NCBI RefSeq assembly: GCF_002198735.1
Contig: NZ_MWLO01000123.1
Location: 175,262 to 239,261, forward strand
Reading direction: 5' to 3'
Length of the DNA: 64,000 nucleotides
Source: Ideonella sp. A 288
GTDB taxonomy: Bacteria > Pseudomonadota > Gammaproteobacteria > Burkholderiales > Burkholderiaceae_C
This document shows, piece by piece, positions 51,624 to 61,735 of the stretch; the first letter of the stretch is position 1, and each line of letters begins with the position of its first letter. Made by a program: the position numbers and the translations under genes. The notes beneath the pieces are model-generated. The model made no database searches. It was not told the origin of the DNA and saw nothing but the letters and a program-made list of their open reading frames with translations.

Positions 51624-52184
51624 ATGGCGAACATGAACGAAATCGGAAACACGGTGGTTCTAGCCACTGGCGATGGCGCCGCGACCGAACTCGACACCCT
51701 CGCCCTACTTCTGGCCAAGCCACTTGAATCAAATGGCTCGAATGACACATTTGTCCGAATCGACGGCGTGCGCATTGGCAGACTGATCGGGTTCTCCGAG
51801 CACGGCAGCGTGCCACTGGTAGCTTTTGACGGACAACCACCAAGTGCGCCCATGGAAGCGCGAGCAACCATTGAATTGTCCGGCAGTCATGTCGGCAGGC
51901 AGTTGGTGTTGATGTTCGAGAACGGCGATCCGTTTAGACCCATCGCTGTCGGCTGCCTTGTCGATGTGAACCGTACCTCACTTTCGATCGATTCGCAAGC
52001 GATTGACGCAGACGTAGATGGTGAACGCGTCGTTCTCACGGCTAAAGAAAGATTGGTGCTTCGATGCGGTAAAGCCAGCATCACACTGACCAAAGAAGGA
52101 AAGGTCGTAGTGAAGGGCGAATACGTTTCGAGTGTGTCTGCAGGTGTTCTGCGCATCAAAGGCGGGTCTGTTCAGATCAACTGA
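51624..52184 (+). CDS. DUF6484-type VgrG-associated protein
   Basis: The product is 186 aa, starting at the base after the vgrG stop. The central part (DTFVRIDGVRIGRLIGFSEH, then MFENGDPFRPIAVGCLVD) has the form of the DUF6484 domain found next to VgrG genes. The C-terminal 50 residues (VVLTAKERLVLRCGKASITL, then KEGKVVVKGEYV) resemble the final turns of the VgrG needle in pattern. No enzymatic motif is seen. It probably docks on or caps the spike or acts as an adaptor for the effector encoded downstream. Codon use is clearly less GC-rich than in the T6SS core. Confidence 0.8.
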   Translation: MANMNEIGNTVVLATGDGAATELDTLALLLAKPLESNGSNDTFVRIDGVRIGRLIGFSEHGSVPLVAFDGQPPSAPMEARATIELSGSHVGRQLVLMFENGDPFRPIAVGCLVDVNRTSLSIDSQAIDADVDGERVVLTAKERLVLRCGKASITLTKEGKVVVKGEYVSSVSAGVLRIKGGSVQIN

Positions 52185-52218
52185 TTGTTGCACTTCCATA
52201 CACGGCAGGAACGAATCA

Positions 52219-53268
52219 GTGGCAAATTGCGAAAATCGGACGCCCTTCAGCGCACAGGCCATGCCTTCGTCCGACCGTAACGGTCGAGATTTGATGTTGG
52301 CGGTGGTATCTGCACAGTTTCATATTCCACATCCGGCTCATCCGGTTACTCATTTGAGCCCGTGTTCAGTCCAGGAACCACCGCCGTTCTCGGATGAATA
52401 TTTTGGTGAACCGGGCGCTAGCAGCATGAAGCTTGATGGTCAGTGCGCGTACTTCAAACCAGCGACTGATATCTACCTGATTGGCGACGCTTGCGCACCG
52501 CATGGCAATCCGGTGACAGAGATGAGAATGCACATTCGCGTCGGCACTTCAATTGCGCTTTCAATGAATGTATACGGCGATCGAACTTGGCAACGCGCTA
52601 TCCCGTTCGGTGCCAAGCCATCTTCACCGGCCAAGTTCACGCGAATGCCACTCAGGTGGGAGCGTGCATTCGGTGGCGTGGCCAAAAACTCTTCCCCATA
52701 CTCGCCGGCATTCGAGCCACGCAATCCGATCGGTTGTGGATTTGAAACTGACGTGGATGCAGCGATAGGCAAGCCAGTACCCAACATCGAAGATCCCGAC
52801 GACCTTCTCACACAACTCTCTGATCGACCTCAGCCGATTGGAGTGGGTGCGATTGCTCGCCATTGGGAGCCGAGGCTTCGTTTGGCAGGGTCATATGGAT
52901 CTACTTGGCAGCGCAGCCGCGCCCCACTATGGCCAGATGATTTCAATCCGGAATTCTTTTGTGCTGCGCCTCCATACCTTCGAGCCACGCCGCATTTAAC
53001 CGGCGGTGAATTGGTGGTATTGGATGGCTTCCATCCCGACGGAAGGTTGCAGTTTGTTCTGCCTACGCTGAGATTTTCAATTGTCAATCATTTTGCAAAT
53101 CGAGCGATTTCGACGACGAGCACCCTAGACGGCGTATTAATCGAATGCAATGATCTTCGACTGACAATTTATTACCGGGCCGCGGTATTAGCGCCGTTGT
53201 CTCTGGTCAAACACAGAAAAACCGTCATCCAGTTCGCCTCCGAACCCTTAGGAATGGCAATTCTGTGA
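52219..53268 (+). CDS. DUF2169 family T6SS effector-associated protein
   Basis: The product is 349 aa from a GTG at 52219. The start (ENRTPFSAQAMPSSDRNGRD, then LMLAVVSAQFHI) is the DUF2169 signature. It is followed by FKPATDIYLIGDACAPHG, MPLRWERAFGGV and NPIGCGF, also family hallmarks. DUF2169 proteins occur between VgrG and PAAR-like DUF4150 effectors and are thought to help load effectors. AGGAA lies eight bases before the GTG; upstream in-frame codons read into the end of the DUF6484 gene. The stop overlaps the next start (GTGA). Composition is low-GC for this genome. Confidence 0.87.
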   Translation: MANCENRTPFSAQAMPSSDRNGRDLMLAVVSAQFHIPHPAHPVTHLSPCSVQEPPPFSDEYFGEPGASSMKLDGQCAYFKPATDIYLIGDACAPHGNPVTEMRMHIRVGTSIALSMNVYGDRTWQRAIPFGAKPSSPAKFTRMPLRWERAFGGVAKNSSPYSPAFEPRNPIGCGFETDVDAAIGKPVPNIEDPDDLLTQLSDRPQPIGVGAIARHWEPRLRLAGSYGSTWQRSRAPLWPDDFNPEFFCAAPPYLRATPHLTGGELVVLDGFHPDGRLQFVLPTLRFSIVNHFANRAISTTSTLDGVLIECNDLRLTIYYRAAVLAPLSLVKHRKTVIQFASEPLGMAIL

Positions 53269-54314
53269 CGAAGGCTGTCGGTATCGAAATCATCGGATTT
53301 GGCGGTTGCAGTTCCTTAGGATATACGCTGCCAGCCACCCTTGCAGCCATGGGTGCAGGGCTCAGCAACTTCTCAGACACGGGGTTGAAGTCCGCATATG
53401 GCACCGCAGTCAGCGCGGGTGCGTTGTTGCATAAGCACCTACCGCGTGGTGAGCGACTCGCTCAACTTGCGAATTTCGGCATCCTTGATCTGCAAACTCT
53501 TTTGAAAGGCTTGCGATTATCGCGAGTGCCAGTAATGCTCGGACTGCCATCCGATATCACCCTGAAAGAGCGAAACCAAATCCAGCAAGCGCTTGAAAGG
53601 TTTCCAGAGTTGCATCCAAAAGCGGCAGACTATCCTTACGGACGTGCGAGCACATTTGTGGCGATCGCCGATGCGATGAGACTGATCGAGCGGGGTGTCC
53701 ATCGGCACATCGTCGTAGGCGGCATCGACAGTTTGTGTGCAGCCAATACGATACAGGGTTTGATTGCCGCTGAGAGAATTTTGGGACCACATTCAGAAGG
53801 CACGATACCCGGTGAAGCCTCTGCGTTCGCCCTCCTTGCACAATTTGACGAACCCAGCTCGAACCCCAGTACAAGCCTCACGATCGAAGCGGTGTTCAGG
53901 CACCAGTCTCAGCCGTTCGATCAAACTCAAAAGGTGTCAGGCGATGGTCTTGCTGCGATCTTTCGATCGTTTCGAGAGTGGGGCTCAACGAAAGTTGATC
54001 GTGTTATAGCCGCGCACAGTGGCGAGGGATATTTTGGCCGAAGCTTTGCACATGCGTACTTGCGGGAGACTGAAATTATGCCAGAACCATTGACCGTAGA
54101 TCTGACCGCAGATTGCGTCGGTGACACCGGCGCTGCTGCAGGGGTACTTGGCCTTTCTTTTGCCCGGTATCTCTTGGCCACCACGAAGCCGGGAATCCCC
54201 GGTCGTGCGTTGATATACAGTGAGTCAGACAACGGAGTGCAAGGCGCCGCGATCGTTGCGGGTTCGCCGAGCGCCTGGATGGACGATTCGATCGCGAACT
54301 CTCTCGCAAATTGA
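53265..54314 (+). CDS. Ketosynthase-like thiolase-fold protein lacking canonical catalytic residues
   Basis: The product is 349 aa from a GTG overlapping the upstream stop. The overall pattern is that of beta-ketoacyl-ACP synthases: IVVGGIDSLCAANTIQGL, IPGEASAFALL, VIAAHSGEG and CVGDTGAAAGVLGLSFARYLL. Aligned by eye to KAS enzymes, the nucleophile Cys position falls in PYGRASTFVAI and is Ala or Ser. The His of the G-H-T/L motif is Asp287 in GDTGAAAG, and one His (251) is retained. It is therefore probably not an active condensing enzyme. It lies between DUF2169 and the PAAR-like effector, suggesting a structural or chaperone role. Fatty acid synthesis genes are absent nearby. Confidence 0.75.
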   Translation: MTKAVGIEIIGFGGCSSLGYTLPATLAAMGAGLSNFSDTGLKSAYGTAVSAGALLHKHLPRGERLAQLANFGILDLQTLLKGLRLSRVPVMLGLPSDITLKERNQIQQALERFPELHPKAADYPYGRASTFVAIADAMRLIERGVHRHIVVGGIDSLCAANTIQGLIAAERILGPHSEGTIPGEASAFALLAQFDEPSSNPSTSLTIEAVFRHQSQPFDQTQKVSGDGLAAIFRSFREWGSTKVDRVIAAHSGEGYFGRSFAHAYLRETEIMPEPLTVDLTADCVGDTGAAAGVLGLSFARYLLATTKPGIPGRALIYSESDNGVQGAAIVAGSPSAWMDDSIANSLAN

Positions 54315-54325
54315 AGGATTAGGTC

Positions 54326-55453
54326 ATGGGAACCCCGGTAGATGCCAACGGGCGCAGCGTGCTTCACAAGGGCCACGGAATGACCCATGTCTGTGCGGTT
54401 CCTGATGTTTGCAAGACACCCTCCCCCGGAGGTCCGATACCGATACCATACATCAACGTTGCAATGGACAGCAACATCACAGACGGTGCCGAAACAGTCA
54501 AGATTGAGGGAAATCCTGTCGCAAACGTGTCCTCCAAGATTTCCACGAGTACAGGAGATGAACCTGGAAGTGCAGGCGGTCTGATATCAAGCAAGTTCAA
54601 GGGAACAGTCACGTGGAAGATGGGGAGCCTTGACGTCAAGGCAGAGGGAAAGAGCGTTGTAAGATTCCTTGACACCGCATTTCACAATGGCAACACGTTC
54701 AATACCTCCTTCATTGATCAAGGTGGTACAGGAGTTGCATATGCCGATGATTTCGATGATCCATGTCCAATATGTAAAAGGGATTCTGGCGATCACAAGA
54801 TAATTGAAACGGCCAGCAGTGCTAAGACGTGTGCAAAAATAGTTGCTGACTTGAAAGAGGCTTTTCGCAATGGTTCGGATGCTCAAAAGAACCTGTATGC
54901 CAAGCAACAGATGGGCAAGCGAAAAGGATGGAGCGGATACATGGTCGGTGTCATGGCATGTAAACATCAACCGCCTAAACTTTTCGCCGCAATGTCAGGC
55001 ACCTACATACTAGATGGGTTCAAGACCATCGCGGAAGCAAACGGCTGTGCTGTGGTGGGTGGAGGAAGACGGACTCCGGATGATTTTGTATCAGCAAATA
55101 CCTCCGCTGTGTCCAATGACATAAAGAAGGCGGCCGTGGAAAAGGCCTGGAAGAGCGCCGCCGACCGCATTGCTAACGGTGACAAGCGGTACAGCCACAT
55201 GGGCATTTGTGCCGGAGCTCATCTCTTGGCTAAGAGCGGACACGCACCGGTTGAAATGACCGAGATGTTCTTCGCCCCAACGGGCGAATGGGGGCATGAC
55301 TATGATTGGAAGGTGGAGGGCTTAAGACAGCAAGCACGAATGTTCGGCACTCAGGTTTCTGAGTTTTCACCGTGGGGAAACACAGTGGCTTCCTGCCAAA
55401 CCTGTCAGGACCTCCTCTTTCTTACGATGTGCCCGGAGCGAACATGCAAGTAA
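54326..55453 (+). CDS. PAAR-like (DUF4150) T6SS effector with C-terminal Cys-rich toxin domain
   Basis: The product is 375 aa. Residues 1-125 are a DUF4150/PAAR-like spike tip (NGRSVLHKGHGMTHVCAVPD, then GGPIPIPYINVAMDSNI and GNPVANVSSKISTSTGDEPG). A linker with CPIC (147-150) precedes the toxin region 165-375. That region contains a hydrophobic hairpin GVMACKHQPPKLFAAMSG, then ICAGAHLL (Cys295), PVEMTEMFF and ASCQTCQDLLFLTMC (Cys357, Cys360). The Cys plus CxxC arrangement resembles the zinc site of deaminase-fold toxins, but this is tentative because the usual Glu two residues after the first ligand is Gly. The immunity gene overlaps its end. Low GC composition. Confidence 0.8.
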   Translation: MGTPVDANGRSVLHKGHGMTHVCAVPDVCKTPSPGGPIPIPYINVAMDSNITDGAETVKIEGNPVANVSSKISTSTGDEPGSAGGLISSKFKGTVTWKMGSLDVKAEGKSVVRFLDTAFHNGNTFNTSFIDQGGTGVAYADDFDDPCPICKRDSGDHKIIETASSAKTCAKIVADLKEAFRNGSDAQKNLYAKQQMGKRKGWSGYMVGVMACKHQPPKLFAAMSGTYILDGFKTIAEANGCAVVGGGRRTPDDFVSANTSAVSNDIKKAAVEKAWKSAADRIANGDKRYSHMGICAGAHLLAKSGHAPVEMTEMFFAPTGEWGHDYDWKVEGLRQQARMFGTQVSEFSPWGNTVASCQTCQDLLFLTMCPERTCK

Positions 55454-56226
55454 TCTGGCAGTTGTTCTTAACGTACCTGAATGATCGAATTCCTGCACTC
55501 ACAGATACATTTCGTGGCGTGCCGACTGAGGAGATTGCGGCATTTGAAACAAAGCATCGAATCAAATTCCCGAACATCTATGTTGATTTTCTTTCGACAA
55601 TGGGCGAGGACAGCGGACCACTGTATCCCTTTGGTGACACCCAGACCCACTCATTTAGTGAACTCACCGAGCAGTTCGAGGATGAAGACGGCGCGGCCGC
55701 ATTATTCTTCATGGTGTCGTATGAAAATGACCCTTCAGCGCTTGGGTTGATGAACAAGTTCATCCCGCTTTCCGCCGTTGGCAGTGATGATGCCGAGATG
55801 CTGGAATGTGAATCTGGCGCTGAAATATCAATGGAGACATGCACAACTGGTTTATCCTTCGCCGAAACGGTCATCAGCCAAGCATTCCGACGGATCGACG
55901 TTTCTCCGAAGCGATACTCGTCGCTTGTCTTCTGCAAGTACGAGTCAGGCGGCGACGGCCTTACACTGAAGGCGGAGGTCGACGGACTTCTGAGCAGGTT
56001 AGGGTTTTCGAGCGCGGTTGGTGCGATGGCAAGAGTGTCCTGTTTGATCAAAGGTCAGACATCGGCGCTTATCGAAATGGACGATCTGACTTCCTTCGTA
56101 ACCATACGCCTTAGCTCTGATTCGATTGCTGATGTCAAGAATGAGACACCCCACCTGTTGAGAAATATTGATGGTGCTGAATTGATCAAGCCACCGTCGG
56201 CTCAGCACGAAGAAACTCTTGAGTGA
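55444..56226 (+). CDS. SUKH-type (SMI1/KNR4) immunity protein
   Basis: The product is 260 aa from the ATG at 55444, overlapping the effector by ten bases. The SUKH core is recognisable: EEIAAFETKHRIKFPNIYVDFLSTMG, then GPLYPFGDTQTHSF and FIPLSAVGSDDAEMLEC. It is acidic and lacks a signal peptide, so it acts in the cytoplasm. SUKH proteins are immunity partners of toxins that act on nucleic acids or nucleotides, which supports an intracellular target for the upstream toxin. It should neutralise the PAAR-like effector. The C-terminal 100 residues are not part of the core SUKH fold and are unassigned. Confidence 0.82.
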   Translation: MQVIWQLFLTYLNDRIPALTDTFRGVPTEEIAAFETKHRIKFPNIYVDFLSTMGEDSGPLYPFGDTQTHSFSELTEQFEDEDGAAALFFMVSYENDPSALGLMNKFIPLSAVGSDDAEMLECESGAEISMETCTTGLSFAETVISQAFRRIDVSPKRYSSLVFCKYESGGDGLTLKAEVDGLLSRLGFSSAVGAMARVSCLIKGQTSALIEMDDLTSFVTIRLSSDSIADVKNETPHLLRNIDGAELIKPPSAQHEETLE

Positions 56227-57488
56227 CTGTCAAAAAGACCAGCATGCAGGTCCTTGCCGTGCTGCAACAACACGTCGACGATTCGACCGTCTTGGCGGCG
56301 AATCGAATGACGTCAGTCAAAGGTAGAGTTGCCCGATTGGGTCAATTTGTCGCTGTGGACCGCAGACTTCGCGCGCACTTCTCTGGACTCTGTCGTTCTG
56401 GAAAGACTGGTTGGGCGCTCTGCGATGAGGCCCTCGAATCGCCGTCCGGCGGACTGATCTTCACAATGACCGTGCTTGCTCTTGAAGCGCAAGATGGCGA
56501 TCGGCTTGAAAGCATGTTAGCGATTGCCCGCGCTATTCCTGACACATCGTCTGGACTGCTCGCTGCATTCGAGTGGGCTGAGTGGCATTATGTCGCCCCG
56601 TTCGCAAGGGATATGCTGGCCAGCGATGACGACTATGCCAGATGGATTGCCATTGAGGCATTCGACGCGCATCGGGTCGACCCTGGACCTTCGCTATCCA
56701 GGTTGACGTCGGATTCAAGCGCACCTGTGCGCACCACTGCTCTTCGAGCGGCGGGGCACCTTGGTCGCAAGGATCTACTGGCCAACTGCCTTGCCGCACT
56801 CGACGATGAGGACGTCGCCGTGTGCGGGCAAGCCGCGCGATCGGCCGTGATGCTCGGTGATCGGCTGGGTGCGGTGGACGCCTTGGAACTCCTCGCTTTC
56901 GATCCTAAAATCCAGGATTGTCACAACCTGCCGCTGTTGCTCCAAGTCTCACACACGGTCTCGGGCAATGAAGTGCTTCGGCGACTCCAAGCAAGCCAGC
57001 AATCGCCTCGGCAATGGATAGAAGGCTCAGCGTACGTTGGCGATTGCGCGGCGGTCCAACCGCTAGTCACCTGCATGCGCGACCCGCTTTTGGCAAGGAT
57101 CGCAGGCGATTCGTTCGCGCAGATCACAGGCGCAGAGATCGACAATAGCGAACTTGTTGGCGCAGCGCCGATTGGTGAGTCATTCGGACCGTCCGATGAC
57201 CCCGACGATGCCTATGTTGCGATGGATCCGGATGAAGGCTTGCCCTGGCCGAATCAGAGTGCCGTTCAGGCTTGGTGGACGGCTGCTGCTCACCAATTCA
57301 CGCCAGGAATCCGACACTTCATGGGGAGCGCACCCTCATGGCACGGGTTGGTCAGTACGTTGAGCTTCGGTCGCCAGCATCAGCGGTCTGCGGCGGCCAG
57401 GCAACTATGTTTGATGGCGCCTGGGCGACCGCTGTTCAGCACAGCGGCGCCGGTATGGCGCCAGATCAGAGCCATTGAGCAACTGTGA
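56223..57488 (+). CDS. HEAT-repeat protein of the TIGR02270-like T6SS family, cassette copy
   Basis: The product is 421 aa from a GTG overlapping the immunity gene stop. It is made of HEAT-like helical pairs (LTSDSSAPVRTTALRAAGHLGRKDLL, DVAVCGQAARSAVMLGD). The conserved C-terminal block is DPDDAYVAMDPDEGLPWPNQ, followed by VQAWW and AAARQLCLMAPGRPLF. It is homologous throughout to the protein at 58012, sharing the DEGLPWP/DESLPWP block. Proteins of this kind occur in T6SS loci; the function is unknown. The coding composition is lower in GC than its paralogue, matching the effector cassette. Confidence 0.83.
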   Translation: MTVKKTSMQVLAVLQQHVDDSTVLAANRMTSVKGRVARLGQFVAVDRRLRAHFSGLCRSGKTGWALCDEALESPSGGLIFTMTVLALEAQDGDRLESMLAIARAIPDTSSGLLAAFEWAEWHYVAPFARDMLASDDDYARWIAIEAFDAHRVDPGPSLSRLTSDSSAPVRTTALRAAGHLGRKDLLANCLAALDDEDVAVCGQAARSAVMLGDRLGAVDALELLAFDPKIQDCHNLPLLLQVSHTVSGNEVLRRLQASQQSPRQWIEGSAYVGDCAAVQPLVTCMRDPLLARIAGDSFAQITGAEIDNSELVGAAPIGESFGPSDDPDDAYVAMDPDEGLPWPNQSAVQAWWTAAAHQFTPGIRHFMGSAPSWHGLVSTLSFGRQHQRSAAARQLCLMAPGRPLFSTAAPVWRQIRAIEQL

Positions 57489-58011
57489 TGGACCCGATAT
57501 CAGCAAGCCACTCCCCAGTCATGTTGGGCGAGGATCCGGTTGACGGACTCAACCACGGTCGACGCCGGACTGTAGTTCCCAGTGGCACGCCCACGACCGA
57601 ACCGGCGCTGGCGCAGGCTGCGGGGCTGTCGGTGTCGCGGGTCAGCCGGGTGATTGCTGCGGTGGAGGCTGCGGCGTATGGCTGAATGCCTTGTCGTCGG
57701 ATTCCGGGGGCGGGTCTTGCCTCTTGCCATCGAGGTGAGCACCATCGTTGCGCCACTCGCTCATCTGGCTGCGGTGCTGAGCCAGCATGGGGTGGTGTCG
57801 CTGTACGTGCACTATCGCGATTTCAGGAAGTTCTGCGCCCCCGGATGCGAGGGATACCCTGGTTTGACCCTGGCAGCCTGAACTTGCCACGCCCTTGACG
57901 GCAGCCGCAAGGCCTGCAACCGATTCTGCAGGGCTGCATGGCAGTGACCTTCGGACACGTCGCTCAGGAGCCAGCAGTTCCACACTCCGGTGCTCTCAGT
58001 GATCGCGTGAT
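57489..58011. pseudogene. 523-bp degenerate stretch with transposase-like remnant between HEAT paralogues
   Basis: No intact gene is seen. On the plus strand, about 57590-57685, the frame ends LAQAAGLSVSRVSRVIAAVEAAAYG and then a stop. This resembles the C-terminal DnaA-like helix-turn-helix tail of REP-associated tyrosine transposases, without the catalytic part. On the minus strand a short piece (YSPASTVVESVNRILAQHD) ends at about 57500. The rest, to 58011, has no recognisable content. The stretch looks like a recombination or insertion scar joining the low-GC effector cassette to the high-GC flank. Confidence 0.4.
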
Positions 58012-59310
58012 ATGCCAGATCGCCTCGCCCGCCCCATCATCCCCACAGTAGTTTCGCAGCACATAGAGGACGCTGCCTCGCTGCGTTCTGTCCGGTCAGT
58101 GTTCGTTCGCGCACCACATGTGAAGCTACTTCACCTGGGCCGCACCGATGAGCGCCTGCTGGCGCACCTGGACGGCATCACCGTGGCCGGCGACGCAGGC
58201 GCCGCCATGGTGCAACAGGCGCTGGACGTGCCGGGGGTCGGGCAGTTGTTCGTGGCCGCGGTCGGGGCCATCGAGCGGCGAGACAGCGCCCAGATCGGCC
58301 GCCTGCTGGCCTTGATGGACGAGATTCCCGACACGGCCCGCGCACTGGCGTCCGCGTTCGGTTGGGTGTCGGCCGACCTGCTGAGGGGTTTGACGGCCCC
58401 CCTGTTGGCGGGCAAATCGCCCGCCGAACGCTGGTTGGGCGTCGCGGCCTGTGCTTTGCACGGTGTCGACCCGGGCGTCACGCTGATGTCGGCGATGAAA
58501 CACGACGACGCACGGCTGCGCGACCAGGCGGTCCAGGCCGCGGCCAAACTGGGGCGCGCCGACCTGCTCGCCGCCTGCGCCGATGATCTGAAGCAGGCTC
58601 AGGGGTCGCATCGGCTCACCTGCGCGCAGGCCATGTTGGTGCTCGGAGACCCCGCCGCTGCCCGGCCCGTGCTGCGCGAGTTGGCACTGCTGCCGCCCGA
58701 CGACGCCCGTGCGTTGCCGGCGCTGCGCTGGGCGCTGCTTTCCGCGCCGCTAGGTGAAGCACGAGATCTGGTCCGCCTGCTCTCGAAGAACGGTGCGCCA
58801 CCACGCACGCTGATCCGAGCCGCGGGCTGGGCGGGCGACGTGCAGGTGGTGCCCTGGCTGATCAAGCACATGGCCGACGATGTGCACGCGCGCGTGGCCG
58901 GCGAGGCCTTCAGCTTTCTCACGGGGGCAGATCTGGCTTTGCTGGATCTGGAGCGCAAGCCGCCCGAAGTGGTCACTGGTGGTCCCACCGAAGACCCGAA
59001 TGACGACAACGTGGCCCTGGATGAGGACGAGAGTCTGCCGTGGCCCGATGCCGTGCGCGTCCAGGCCTGGTGGGATGCCAACGGATCGCGTTTTCCTGCG
59101 GGTGTGCGGTGCTTCGCAGGTGCGACGCCAGACGCCGCACATTGCCTCCACGTGCTGACAGAACACACGCAACGTCGTCGCCTGGCCGCGGCGCTGCTGC
59201 TTCGACTGGGTCGGCCCGATGCCGTTCTGTTCAATTGCGCCGCACCCACACATCGGCAGAAACGCCTGTTGGCCCGCATGCAAGGCAACGTCAGCGCGGC
59301 GGCGGCCTGA
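58012..59310 (+). CDS. HEAT-repeat protein of the TIGR02270-like T6SS family, core copy
   Basis: The product is 432 aa. Helical repeats include MKHDDARLRDQAVQAAAKLGRADLL and SKNGAPPRTLIRAAGWAGDVQVVPWL. The C-terminal block is DPNDDNVALDEDESLPWPDAVRVQAWW, then LAAALLLRLGRPDAVLF. It parallels the protein at 56223 along its whole length. Its codon use is very GC-rich, like the T6SS core, so this is probably the resident copy. The frame opens with an ATG at 58012 without a strong ribosome site. No membrane segments are seen. The function is unknown; a link to effector or spike handling is inferred from context. Confidence 0.83.
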   Translation: MPDRLARPIIPTVVSQHIEDAASLRSVRSVFVRAPHVKLLHLGRTDERLLAHLDGITVAGDAGAAMVQQALDVPGVGQLFVAAVGAIERRDSAQIGRLLALMDEIPDTARALASAFGWVSADLLRGLTAPLLAGKSPAERWLGVAACALHGVDPGVTLMSAMKHDDARLRDQAVQAAAKLGRADLLAACADDLKQAQGSHRLTCAQAMLVLGDPAAARPVLRELALLPPDDARALPALRWALLSAPLGEARDLVRLLSKNGAPPRTLIRAAGWAGDVQVVPWLIKHMADDVHARVAGEAFSFLTGADLALLDLERKPPEVVTGGPTEDPNDDNVALDEDESLPWPDAVRVQAWWDANGSRFPAGVRCFAGATPDAAHCLHVLTEHTQRRRLAAALLLRLGRPDAVLFNCAAPTHRQKRLLARMQGNVSAAAA

Positions 59311-59539
59311 AGATCCACGCCGCACAGAAAGGGTCGACGCGGATGGATCCGGCCGGTCAGGCTGCCGCGGCCTGGCAGCCGCGGGCCGGGCCATCGGGAA
59401 ACCGCTTCACTCGCGATTTGAAACCGCCCCGTCGCCCACCCACAATGCCGGACAATCCCCACACCTTCACACCGAAGGGGATTGGACAACGCAACGCATC
59501 CTGGGATGCCGCCTGTCCCCCACGCGCACCGCGAACACC

Positions 59540-61731
<2,192 letters not shown>

Positions 61732-61735
<4 letters not shown>

